Shown: positions 53,290-64,000 of the stretch, piece by piece | Layout of the letters: each line of letters begins with the position of its first letter | How positions within the stretch are numbered: the stretch's first letter is position 1 | Assembly (NCBI RefSeq): GCF_035046485.1 | Contig: NC_085136.1 | Coordinates: 321,622,175-321,686,174 of the forward strand | Direction of reading: 5' to 3' | DNA from: Aedes albopictus | Lineage: Eukaryota > Arthropoda > Insecta > Diptera > Culicidae | DNA length: 64,000 bases | Made by a program: the position numbers and the translations under genes | Notes under the pieces: generated by a model | Database searches by the model: none | The model's input: only the letters and a program-made list of their open reading frames with translations | Told to the model about the DNA's origin: nothing

Positions 53290-55250
53290 CCCGAATAAGC
53301 CTTTGGGGAATTCCATCTGGACTTGCTTGTGGGATTCTTTAAGGAATTTCTCCTAGAATTTCTCAAGGCATTCTTTCTTGGGATTTCCCAAGAAATTCCC
53401 CATGGAATCCCCAAAGGAACTCCTCCTGGATTTCCCCATGAAATTCCTCCTGAAATTTCTCAAGGGTTTTTTTTCTCTAGAAATTTCCCTTGGAGTTCCA
53501 CAGGAAATTTCTCCAGGAATTCCAAAGGCATCGTCAACAAATACGTAACGCTTTTGGGAAATTCCAAAAGAAACCCCTGGAACTCCACTATGCGTTCCTC
53601 CTGGAATTCCACAAGAAATTCCTCCTGAAGTTCCCAAAGAATGCCTCCCGAAATTTCCAAAGAATCCCTCCTGGAATTCACAAAGAATTCCTCCGGGAGT
53701 TCCTTAGGAATTTCCCCTGAAGTTCCTTAGAATATCCAAGGAATTCCTCCTGGAATTCCCATGAAATTCCGCCTGGAAATCCTAAGAAATTCCTCCTGAA
53801 ATCCCTCCCGGAATTCCTAAGGAATTTCTTCTGGAATTCCCAAGGAATTCCTCCTGAAATTCCCGAGAAATTGCTTATGGAAATCCTCCTTCTGGAATTC
53901 CCAAGGAATTTCTCCTGGAATTCCCTAGGAATTCCTCCTGGAACTCCCAGGAAATTCCCAAGGAATTCCTCCTGGAATTCCCAAGGAATTCCTCCTGGAA
54001 TTCCCAAGGAATTCCTCCTGGAATTCCCAAGGAATTCCTCCTGGAATTCCCAAGGAATTCCTCCTGGAATTCCTCCTGGAATTCCCAAGGAATTCCTCCT
54101 GGAATTCCCAAGGAATTCCTCCTGGAATTCCCAAGGAATTCCTCCTGGAATTCCCAAGGAATTCCACCTGGAATTCCCAAGGAATTCCACCTGGAATTCC
54201 CAAGGAATTCCTCCTGGAATTCCCAAGGAATTCCTCCTGGAATTCCCAAGGAATTCCTCCTGGAATTCCCAAGGAATTCCTCCTGGAATTCCCAAGGAAT
54301 TCCTCCTGGAATTCCCAAGGAATTCCTCCTGGAATTCCCAAGGAATTCCTCCTGGAATTCCCAAGGAATTCCTCCTGGAATTCCCAAGGAATTCCGCCTG
54401 GAATTCCCAAGGAATTACGCCTGGAATTCCCAAGAAATTCCGCCTGGAATTCCCAAGAAATTCCGCCTGGAATTCCCAAGGAATTCCGCCTGGAATTCCC
54501 AAGGAATTCCGCCTGGAATTCCCAAGGAATTCCGCCTGGAATTCCCAAGAAATTCCGCCTGGAATTCCCAAGGAATTCCGCCTGGAATTCCCAAGGAATT
54601 CCGCCTGGAATTCCCAAGGAATTCCGCCTGGAATTCCCAAGGAATTCCGCCTGGAATTCCCAAGGAATTCCGCCTGGAATTCCCAAGGAATTCCGCCTGG
54701 AATTCCCAAGGAATTCCGCCTGGAATTCCCAAGGAATTCCGCCTGGAATTCCCAAGGAATTCCGCCTGGAATTCCCAAGGAATTCCGCCTGGAATTCCCA
54801 AGGAATTCCTCCTGGAATTCCCACGGAATTCCTCCTGGAATTTCCAAGGAATTCCCAAAGAATTCCTCCTGAAATTCCCAAGGAATTACTCCTGGAATTC
54901 CCAAGGAATTACTCCTGGAATTCCCAAGAAATTGCTCCTGGAATTCCCAAGGAATTGCTCCTGGAATTCCCAAGGAATTGTTCCTGGAATTCCCAAGGAA
55001 TTGCTGCTGGAATTACCCCAAGGAATTTCTCCTGGAATTTCATGAAAAAATCCATGTGGAATTACTCCTGAAATTCCCAAGGATTTTTTCCTGGTATTCT
55101 ACAATAAATTCCTCTTGGAATTTCACAATAAATTCTTCCTGGAATTCCACAAGGACTTAATGCCACATGAAATTCCTCCTGAAAGTTCCATGGAATTCTT
55201 TCGAAAATTTTAAAGGATTTTTTCCAGGTTTTCCTAGGAATTTATTTTTT
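53290..55250. repeat. 23-bp GGAATTCC satellite array
   Basis: The core (about 53880-54880) repeats a 23-bp unit with two GGAATTCC palindromes, one after AA and one after CCTG, so each unit holds two EcoRI sites. Variants at one position form blocks: CTCCTG, two CACCTG units near 54160-54190, CTCCTG, then CGCCTG from about 54395 to 54800. The edges are more diverged, grading into relic-like DNA. The period is not a multiple of three and has no stop in several frames, which creates ORFs of 431, 333 and 318 codons on both strands; I do not regard these as genes. Confidence 0.95.
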
Positions 55251-55254
55251 TCTC

Positions 55255-57020
55255 GAATGCAACCACCTTGAACAGACAATGGTTGAACTGAACCATTTGC
55301 GAACCCTTCAACATCCAACGGTTAGTATGAGCATCATCGCACCGCAGTTTCACTTAGCTTTAAGCACCCTCTCACTCAAGTACAACATTTGCGGCAACCT
55401 TGGCAAAGCCAGCCTATCAGCCCTCACGGATGTATTTCCAAAGTTGGAAATGCAAAAGGCGTGATGGATGTACGTACCTGCCTAGTCTGTTAAGCAATCT
55501 TGCTCTCGCCGACAAAGCCCACGCTGGCCGCCGCCACACACCGAACCGCGCGCCGCCGCGTTGCCATGCCATCATATCCGGTACGTGCTTTCTGTCCAAT
55601 TAGCGTGAATCCGCCAATCGTGTACCGGCACAAACCCGTCTTCATCGCATACGGAACGAAACGAAACAACACTGCGCCAGTGGGAAGGTTCTATCCACCA
55701 TCGGTCTCAGAGTTGCAACAGCGAGGAAGCAGGAAACTAGATGGAGCTCTTTCTCCGTGGTAGACAATCGCCTGAGGTAAACGGTGTACCTACGACGAAC
55801 GTCAACATTCCGTAAGAGGTCTTATTGAACCACTTGAGACCGGAAAAGCTGATGGTGGTGGTGGGTGCTCATATTGTTGGTTGAGTTATGATTCCTTGAC
55901 TGGTTGTTGTTGTTTGACAGTGCATCTGTGTCGTTGGCAGGGAGGGATTAACCCGGAACGGACACAGAATAATTATTCGACAAATGGAACGCGCGTCTAC
56001 AAGGAGAAAGGTTTCGATGCGATTTCAGTTACGTTTACTTAGATCAATCAAAAGTCTATTGCACGGTCATTACAAATAGGGTAGACTGTTTACTCCACCA
56101 AGGTGTTTATAGTGGCGAGGGGTGCCCCGTTGCAACCTCTAAGTAACAGTTGTAACCTAAACTGCCGCAAGCACTTCTTAGATTAATCAAATAATAGTTA
56201 AAATGAAATGGTAAACACAGGTGTCATGCCTCGAGAATGTCTGATTGTCAACAATGCATCCGTTGCTAGACGTTTAATCAAAATACGAAAACTTTTCAAA
56301 AACTATTCAAGTCAAGTGATTTGTCTGTTCCTTTCATGTGAGCTTGATATCACGAATCAATTAAAAGATATTTTATTTCTAGGTGTGCTGAGAAAGTGTT
56401 GCTGTTGTGCGTGAGGCTGATCTGCTGGGTAAGAATTCTACTCTTGATCATTACTTATTTAAAGAATCCAGTGATTCGAAAAACTAGAAAAGCAATGATA
56501 ATATTAAGCTCAATTGTATATTTTTGAAACCAGATGTTTGTTATTGTATAAGTCAGTGTTCATTCGAAAACAAGAGAGATGATTTCCTAGAATTGTGAAA
56601 ATTGTTGTTATTCCTAATGAATATTAGAAAAATTGTAAATAAAGCACATTGAAAACTTAATCAACAAATTAAATGGCTTCGAAACATCCATTCCCTCAAG
56701 AATTCAATCCATTCCAAATCTCGGAACTCTTTCCCAACCATCAAATGGTGATCCCTTCTAGCACCAACGCGATATTTTGCCATTCTCTTCTTGTAGGTTT
56801 TCAGTATCATCGCCCGTCCGTTTTCCGCTGCCGTCATCTCTCGATGAGCCACGCTACACAATGGCTCTAATAATCGTTGCCTCATTTCAAAGACCAAATC
56901 ACCTTCCTCCGCCTTCTTCATTTCATGGTGCACGATGGTCCCTTCACTTCGGTAAGCTTCACGAGCCAAAGATGAGAACAACAAGCAATTCTAGTTTGAC
57001 TAGTTGAGAGTGGTTCTCAA
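55255..57020. other. low-copy DNA between two satellites, no assigned gene
   Basis: A CG-rich patch near 55500-55570 (GCCGCCGCCACACACC, CGCGCGCCGCCGCG) and an 87-codon plus frame (55500-55763) are the only gene-like signs. An acceptor-like TTTTATTTCTAG occurs at about 56370-56381. No family is recognised on either strand, including 56661-56984. Confidence 0.35.
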
Positions 57021-57026
57021 TCTTTT

Positions 57027-60000
57027 AGAGAGAAGCGTGTCAAGGTTTTCGAGAGAAGCTTTGCAAGCATCTGAGAGAAAATCTGCAAGCTTCCGGGAGA
57101 AGCTCTGCAAGCTTCCGGGAGAAGCTCTGCAAGCTTCCGGGAGAAGCTCTGCAAGCTTCCGGGAGAAGCTCTGCAAGCTTCCGGGAGAAGCTCTCCAAGC
57201 TTCCGGGAGAAGCTCTCCAAGCTTCCGGGAGAAGCTCTCCAAGCTTCCGGGAGAAGCTCTCCAAGCTTCCGGGAGAAGCTCTCCAAGCTTCCGGGAGAAG
57301 CTCTCCAAGCTTCCGGGAGAAGCTCTCCAAGCTTCCGGGAGAAGCTCTCCAAGCTTCCGGGAGAAGCTCTCCAAGCTTCCGGGAGAAGCTCTCCAAGCTT
57401 CCGGGAGAAGCTCTCCGCGCTTCCGGGAGAAGCTCTCCGCGCTTCCGGGAGAAGCTCTCCGCGCTTCCGGGAGAAGCTCTCCGCGCTTCCGGGAGAAGCT
57501 CTCCGCGCTTCCGGGAGAAGCTCTCCGCGCTTCCGGGAGAAGCTCTCCGCGCTTCCGGGAGAAGCTCTCCGCGCTTCCGGGAGAAGCTCTCCGCGCTTCC
57601 GGGAGAAGCTCTCCGCGCTTCCGGGAGAAGCTCTCCGCGCTTCCGGGAGAAGCTCTCCGCGCTTCCGGGAGAAGCTCTCCGCGCTTCCGGGAGAAGCTCT
57701 CCGCGCTTCCGGGAGAAGCTCTCCGCGCTTCCGGGAGAAGCTCTCCGCGCTTCCGGGAGAAGCTCTCCGCGCTTCCGGGAGAAGCTCTCCGCGCTTCCGG
57801 GAGAAGCTCTCCGCGCTTCCGGGAGAAGCTCTCCGCGCTTCCGGGAGAAGCTCTCCGCGCTTCCGGGAGAAGCTCTCCGCGCTTCCGGGAGAAGCTCTCC
57901 GCGCTTCCGGGAGAAGCTCTCCGCGCTTCCGGGAGAAGCTCTCCGCGCTTCCGGGAGAAGCTCTCCGCGCTTCCGGGAGAAGCTCTCCGCGCTTCCGGGA
58001 GAAGCTCTCCGCGCTTCCGGGAGAAGCTCTCCGCGCTTCCGGGAGAAGCTCTCCGCGCTTCCGGGAGAAGCTCTCCGCGCTTCCGGGAGAAGCTCTCCGC
58101 GCTTCCGGGAGAAGCTCTCCGCGCTTCCGGGAGAAGCTCTCCGCGCTTCCGGGAGAAGCTCTCCGCGCTTCCGGGAGAAGCTCTCCGCGCTTCCGGGAGA
58201 AGCTCTCCGCGCTTCCGAGAGAAGCTCTCCGCGCTTCCGGGAGAAGCTCTCCGCGCTTCCGGGAGAAGCTCTCCGCGCTTCCGGGAGAAGCTCTCCGCGC
58301 TTCCGGGAGAAGCTCTCCGCGCTTCCGGGAGAAGCTCTCCGCGCTTCCGGGAGAAGCTCTCCGCGCTTCCGGGAGAAGCTCTCCGCGCTTCCGGGAGAAG
58401 CTCTCCGCGCTTCCGGGAGAAGCTCTCCGCGCTTCCGGGAGAAGCTCTCCGCGCTTCCGGGAGAAGCTCTCCGCGCTTCCGGGAGAAGCTCTCCGCGCTT
58501 CCGGGAGAAGCTCTCCGCGCTTCCGGGAGAAGCTCTCCGCGCTTCCGGGAGAAGCTCTCCGCGCTTCCGGGAGAAGCTCTCCGCGCTTCCGGGAGAAGCT
58601 CTCCGCGCTTCCGGGAGAAGCTCTCCGCGCTTCCGGGAGAAGCTCTCCGCGCTTCCGGGAGAAGCTCTCCGCGCTTCCGGGAGAAGCTCTCCGCGCTTCC
58701 GGGAGAAGCTCTCCGCGCTTCCGGGAGAAGCTCTCCGCGCTTCCGGGAGAAGCTCTCCGCGCTTCCGGGAGAAGCTCTCCGCGCTTCCGGGAGAAGCTCT
58801 CCGCGCTTCCGGGAGAAGCTCTCCGCGCTTCCGGGAGAAGCTCTCCGCGCTTCCGGGAGAAGCTCTCCGCGCTTCCGGGAGAAGCTCTCCGCGCTTCCGG
58901 GAGAAGCTCTCCGCGCTTCCGGGAGAAGCTCTCCGCGCTTCCGGGAGAAGCTCTCCGCGCTTCCGGGAGAAGCTCTCCGCGCTTCCGGGAGAAGCTCTCC
59001 GCGCTTCCGGGAGAAGCTCTCCGCGCTTCCGGGAGAAGCTCTCCGCGCTTCCGGGAGAAGCTCTCCGCGCTTCCGGGAGAAGCTCTCCGCGCTTCCGGGA
59101 GAAGCTCTCCGCGCTTCCGGGAGAAGCTCTCCGCGCTTCCAGGAGAAGCTCTCCGCGCTTCCGGGAGAAGCTCTCCGCGCTTCCGGGAGAAGCTCTCCGC
59201 GCTTCCGGGAGAAGCTCTCCGCGCTTCCGGGAGAAGCTCTCCGCGCTTCCGGGAGAAGCTCTCCGCGCTTCCGGGAGAAGCTCTCCGCGCTTCCGGGAGA
59301 AGCTCTCCGCGCTTCCGGGAGAAGCTCTCCGCGCTTCCGGGAGAAGCTCTCCGCGCTTCCGGGAGAAGCTCTCCGCGCTTCCGGGAGAAGCTCTCCGCGC
59401 TTCCGGGAGAAGCTCTCCGCGCTTCCGGGAGAAGCTCTCCGCGCTTCCGGGAGAAGCTCTCCGCGCTTCCGGGAGAAGCTCTCCGCGCTTCCGGGAGAAG
59501 CTCTCCGCGCTTCCGGGAGAAGCTCTCCGCGCTTCCGGGAGAAGCTCTCCGCGCTTCCGGGAGAAGCTCTCCGCGCTTCCGGGAGAAGCTCTCCGCGCTT
59601 CCGGGAGAAGCTCTCCGCGCTTCCGGGAGAAGCTCTCCGCGCTTCCGGGAGAAGCTCTCCGCGCTTCCGGGAGAAGCTCTCCGCGCTTCCGGGAGAAGCT
59701 CTCCGCGCTTCCGGGAGAAGCTCTCCGCGCTTCCGGGAGAAGCTCTCCGCGCTTCCGGGAGAAGCTCTCCGCGCTTCCGGGAGAAGCTCTCCGCGCTTCC
59801 GGGAGAAGCTCTCCGCGCTTCCGGGAGAAGCTCTCCGCGCATCCGGGAGAAGCTCTCCGCGCTTCCGGGAGAAGCTCTCCGCGCATCCGGGAGAAGCTCT
59901 CCGCGCTTCCGGGAGAAGCTCTCCGCGCTTCCGGGAGAAGCTCTCCGCGCTTCCGGGAGAAGCTCTCCGCGCTTCCGGGAGAAGCTCTCCGCGCTTCCGG

Positions 60001-60434
60001 GAGAAGCTCTCCGCGCTTCCGGGAGAAGCTCTCCGCGCTTCCGGGAGAAGCTCTCCTAGCTTCCGGGAGAAGCTCTCCAAGCTTCGGGGAGAAGCTCTCC
60101 AAGCTTCCGGGAGAAGCTCTCCAAGCTTCCGGGAGAAGCTCTCCAAGCTTCCGGGAGAAGCTCTCCAAGCTTCCGGGAGAAGCTCTCCAAGCTTCCGGGA
60201 GAAGCTCTCCAAGCTTCCGGGAGAAGCTCTCCAAGCTTCCGGGAGAAGCTCTCCAAGCTTCCGGGAGAAGCTCTCCAAGCTTCCGGGAGAAGCTCTCCAA
60301 GCTTCCGGGAGAAGCTCTCCAAGCTTCCGGGAGAAGCTCTCCAAGCTTCCGGGAGAAGCTCTCCAAGCTTCCGGGAGAAGCTCTCCAAGCTTCCGGGAGA
60401 AGCTCTCCAAGCTTCCGGGAGAAGCTCTCCAAGC
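57027..60434. repeat. GC-rich 22-bp satellite, block 1 (~150 units)
   Basis: The unit is GCTTCCGGGAGAAGCTCTCC plus a variable dinucleotide. From left to right the variants are degenerate, CTGCAA, CTCCAA, then about 120 CTCCGC units, one CTCCTA and again CTCCAA. Each unit contains GCTTC...GAAGC and GGAGA...TCTCC inverted pairs, so it can fold on either strand. The units are almost identical (a few single changes, such as one CAGGA near 59150 and two GCATCC near 59840 and 59884), which indicates recent amplification or homogenisation. Stop-free frames on both strands (up to 1156 codons) are artefacts. Confidence 0.97.
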
Positions 60435-61041
60435 CAGAGCGTTCATGATTAACAAAAATTTTAATCATGATTAATCATTGGTGATTAAAATTCCAATTTT
60501 GGTGATTATTGATTATGATTAATGATTAATTTGATTTTTAGGATGATTAAAGATTATGATTAATGATTAAAATTGGTTTTATCTATGATTAATGATTATG
60601 ATTAATGATTAAAAACGGCTCATTGATTAAAAATCATGATTAATCATGATTAATCAATCACAAAAAACTGGAAATGATTAAAATATATTTATTGTTTAAC
60701 ATGTTTTTGAAGTTTCAAAAGTAAAAGGTAACTCTGTCCGGGAGATTTTTGTAAGAAGAATTATAAATTATATTATTTGAAACAGCATTTGAAGCAATTT
60801 AAATTGGATTATATATTTTATATGATGAATCATTTTTGGTGATGAATGATTAATGATTGATTAATATTTTTTCATATGATTATGATTACTGATTAATGAT
60901 TAGATTGCAAAAACAGTGTGATTAAGATTAATGATTAATGATTTAATGAGATTTTTTTGTGATTATGATTAATGATTTTGATTAATCTTAATCATTAATC
61001 ATGAATCATGATTAAATTTAAGATTAATCATTAACGCTCTG
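60435..61041. mobile_element. 607-bp AT-rich hAT-type element in the satellite
   Basis: Termini CAGAGCGTTCATGATTAA and TTAATCATTAACGCTCTG are inverted with one difference. The 8 bases CTCCAAGC occur on both sides (60427-60434 and 61042-61049), and removing the element with one copy restores the 22-bp phase exactly. The interior is built from TGATTAA/TTAATCA words on both strands. No transposase frame. Confidence 0.9.
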
Positions 61042-62812
61042 CTCCAAGCTTCCGGGAGAAGCTCTCCAAGCTTCCGGGAGAAGCTCTCCAAGCTTCCGGG
61101 AGAAGCTCTCCGCGCTTCCGGGAGAAGCTCTCCGCGCTTCCGGGAGAAGCTCTCCGCGCTTCCGGGAGAAGCTCTCCGCGCTTCCGGGAGAAGCTCTCCG
61201 CGCTTCCGGGAGAAGCTCTCCGCGCTTCCGGGAGAAGCTCTCCGCGCTTCCGGGAGAAGCTCTCCGCGCTTCCGGGAGAAGCTCTCCGCGCTTCCGGGAG
61301 AAGCTCTCCGCGCTTCCGGGAGAAGCTCTCCGCGCTTCCGGGAGAAGCTCTCCGCGCTTCCGGGAGAAGCTCTCCGCGCTTCCGGGAGAAGCTCTCCGCG
61401 CTTCCGGGAGAAGCTCTCCGCGCTTCCGGGAGAAGCTCTCCGCGCTTCCGGGAGAAGCTCTCCGCGCTTCCGGGAGAAGCTCTCCGCGCTTCCGGGAGAA
61501 GCTCTCCGCGCTTCCGGGAGAAGCTCTCCGCGCTTCCGGGAGAAGCTCTCCGCGCTTCCGGGAGAAGCTCTCCGCGCTTCCGGGAGAAGCTCTCCGCGCT
61601 TCCGGGAGAAGCTCTCCGCGCTTCCGGGAGAAGCTCTCCGCGCTTCCGGGAGAAGCTCTCCGCGCTTCCGGGAGAAGCTCTCCGCGCTTCCGGGAGAAGC
61701 TCTCCGCGCTTCCGGGAGAAGCTCTCCGCGCTTCCGGGAGAAGCTCTCCGCGCTTCCGGGAGAAGCTCTCCGCGCTTCCGGGAGAAGCTCTCCGCGCTTC
61801 CGGGAGAAGCTCTCCGCGCTTCCGGGAGAAGCTCTCCGCGCTTCCGGGAGAAGCTCTCCGCGCTTCCGGGAGAAGCTCTCCGCGCTTCCGGGAGAAGCTC
61901 TCCGCGCTTCCGGGAGAAGCTCTCCGCGCTTCCGGGAGAAGCTCTCCGCGCTTCCGGGAGAAGCTCTCCGCGCTTCCGGGAGAAGCTCTCCGCGCTTCCG
62001 GGAGAAGCTCTCCGCGCTTCCGGGAGAAGCTCTCCGCGCTTCCGGGAGAAGCTCTCCGCGCTTCCGGGAGAAGCTCTCCGCGCTTCCGGGAGAAGCTCTC
62101 CGCGCTTCCGGGAGAAGCTCTCCGCGCTTCCGGGAGAAGCTCTCCGCGCTTCCGGGAGAAGCTCTCCGCGCTTCCGGGAGAAGCTCTCCGCGCTTCCGGG
62201 AGAAGCTCTCCGCGCTTCCGGGAGAAGCTCTCCTAGCTTCCGGGAGAAGCTCTCCAAGCTTCCGGGAGAAGCTCTCCAAGCTTCCGGGAGAAGCTCTCCA
62301 AGCTTCCGGGAGAAGCTCTCCAAGCTTCCGGGAGAAGCTCTCCAAGCTTCCGGGAGAAGCTCTCCAAGCTTCCGGGAGAAGCTCTCCAAGCTTCCGGGAG
62401 AAGCTCTCCAAGCTTCCGGGAGAAGCTCTCCAAGCTTCCGGGAGAAGCTCTCCAAGCTTCCGGGAGAAGCTCTCCAAGCTTCCGGGAGAAGCTCTCCAAG
62501 CTTCCGGGAGAAGCTCTCCAAGCTTCCGGGAGAAGCTCTCCAAGCTTCCGGGAGAAGCTCTCCAAGCTTCCGGGAGAAGCTCTCCAAGCTTCCGGGAGAA
62601 GCTCTCCAAGCTTCCGGGAGAAGCTCTCCAAGCTTCCGGGAGAAGCTCTCCAAGCTTCCGGGAGAAGCTCTCCAAGCTTCCGGGAGAAGCTCTCCAAGCT
62701 TCCGGGAGAAGCTCTCCAAGCTTCCGGGAGAAGCTCTCCAAGCTTCCGGGAGAAGCTCTCCAAGCTTCCGGGAGAAGCTCTCCAAGCTTCCGGGAGAAGC
62801 TCTCCAAGCTTC
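61042..62812. repeat. GC-rich 22-bp satellite, block 2 (~80 units)
   Basis: The same unit as block 1, in the order CTCCAA (3), CTCCGC (about 50), one CTCCTA, then CTCCAA (about 26) up to CTTCCGAAAGAAAACGG, where it ends. The order of variants repeats that of block 1. Confidence 0.97.
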
Positions 62813-64000
62813 CGAAAGAAAACGGAACGTAGATTTTGATTAAATTTGATAACCTCTGAAAATCCTAGCTCCCATAATCAAGCAAATACAACACGACATC
62901 AGAAAAAAAAACTGCAAACGCTCATTGTCGTCCGCATCCTGTTCATCGCCCTTTTCAGTTGTCGTCGTCGCAATCCCATAGTGTATCAGTATGTCATTAG
63001 CATGATCATCATCGTAACAATAATCATCACTACACCCACCGCCGCCCCATCCATCCAAACCAAAGGCGACGATGACACCCACGCCGCCACCAAGCGGCAA
63101 AACAAAACGAACCGAAGCGGAAACGGAAAGTTTTTTCCCCTCCGTCGACCAACACCACTTCGATCGTTGAGCTTCACCTCGCGCTGAAGCTTGCACAAAA
63201 CTTGATTCTCTTGTCGAAATTCGCTTCCCGAGAACATCCATTCGAGCGTTGGGGGAGTTCGAGTTGAAATGCGCCTTGGTGGCAAAATCATCCTCAATTT
63301 CTTGCTTGATTCAGAGGACGAGTGAATGCATCATCAATTACATTTTTCAACGTAACATATTCAAGCTCGTTTTACCCCGACATCCCCCTACAGACACACC
63401 GAAAGCCATAAATACCAATAGACAGGCTACGTCTAGGAAAGCAAGGGCGACGAGAATCGTCTCAACTGTCGATTCGGACGGGGAAAGAAATGAATTGTTC
63501 TCGAGAATGTGCTACAAACGCGCCAGGCAGAAAGGATCTATCGCGACCAGAATGGAGGACGTCGCGACGACGCGACGGGAGGGGATGAGATTTCCTGGCA
63601 AACGGGTGGTGGTGATGTCCATCGTCCTTGCTAGCGCTGTTACCGTCAGCTAGTCAGCTCGCCATCCATGGTGTTTGGATTCGATTGCTAGAATAACAGG
63701 GTACGATGGCTCAAGGACACACGCACACACACCAGCACACAAAGTGCAAAACTGTCGACGCGTAAGGATGAAAGCTTCTTTTCGCTTGGAATGCAAAGCT
63801 TTGCAAAACGGGATGGGAAATAATTGACGCTACGGAGTGGGATTGTAGCGATAACATTTTGTTGCGCTCGGTTGATGTTGGACGGGATTTTTCCTTGGGA
63901 AAACGTTGAAGCAATTCAAGCGTCAGAAAGCGACATTGTCGACACCCGATGCGGCGTTCAATAACTCCCGATTCATGGAAATATGAAACGGAGTGTGACA
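62813..64000. other. low-copy DNA, GC-richer, no assigned gene
   Basis: CG-containing sequence with frames on both strands (62840-63297, 63249-63653, 63711-63914) and a (CA)n-like run near 63718-63738. The composition resembles UTR or a first exon, and the 134-codon frame at 63249-63653 is the longest, but no family, splice site or start context supports it. Confidence 0.35.

Noticed and set aside
53678..54973. ORFs of 431, 333 and 318 codons with GIPWEFQEEFLGNSRRNSL-type repeats
   Set aside because: They are translations of the 23-bp satellite on both strands; no promoter, splice or non-repeat sequence supports a protein.
57000..62807. Stop-free ORFs of up to 1156 codons on both strands
   Set aside because: They are translations of a 22-bp satellite whose period is not a multiple of three; all have the same 22-residue repeat and opposite-strand frames are open over the same DNA.
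53290..62812. CRISPR-like regular repeats
   Set aside because: The units are directly adjacent without unique spacers, and the surrounding DNA is eukaryotic.
63249..63653. 134-codon ORF
   Set aside because: Low-copy and moderately GC-rich, but no family, start context or splice sites were found; kept only as part of the unassigned flank.

Overview
The window looks like repeat-dense, gene-poor chromosomal DNA of a culicine mosquito, most likely Aedes. The reasons are short GT-AG introns, no bacterial-style operons, two SINE copies matching what I recall of the abundant Aedes Feilai-type tRNA-related SINEs (24778-25120 and 29290-29562), a third SINE type I also recall from Aedes (12712-13376), RTE and BEL/Pao retrotransposon relics, and a high density of MITEs, foldback elements and satellites. 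No database was consulted.

From 1 to 27,000, decayed GGAATTCC-type satellite (for example 6960-8870, 15830-16980, 25130-26660) alternates with single mobile elements. The largest is a 3.3 kb TTAA-flanked, piggyBac-style element (16993-20288) that carries two opposed arrays of a ~142-147 bp satellite, a nested TA-flanked 1 kb MITE and a nested SINE. An RTE relic and a very doubtful minus-strand exon lie at 21.9-22.9 kb. From 27,000 to 30,000 there is an inverted-repeat element with a 73-nt tRNA-like cloverleaf in each arm, then the best cellular gene candidate: two 3'-terminal exons (27959-28079 and 28152-28807) joined across a 72-nt intron, coding for an unrecognised Ser/Pro/Gln-rich C-terminus.

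From 30,000 to 53,000 come more satellite relic, a large foldback element, a minus-strand ORF resembling the insect DUF4780 family whose start codon lies in a MITE, a 147 bp exact duplication, a 921 bp Tc1/mariner-type foldback element, a minus-strand RTE reverse transcriptase relic cut by a MITE with a 4-bp target duplication, two BEL/Pao relics, and a tRNA-derived SINE cut by a hAT-type MITE with an 8-bp target duplication.

From 53,000 to the end, two young satellites dominate: a 23-bp GGAATTCC array (53290-55250) and a GC-rich 22-bp array (57027-62812) split by an AT-rich hAT-type element with an exact 8-bp target duplication. Long ORFs in both arrays are artefacts, because periods of 22 and 23 with no stop codon leave several frames open. 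The flanks (55255-57020, 62813-64000) are low-copy DNA without an assignable gene.

The genes do not form a pathway. The biological content is a layered record of insertions, several of which are dated relative to one another by nesting and target-site duplications.
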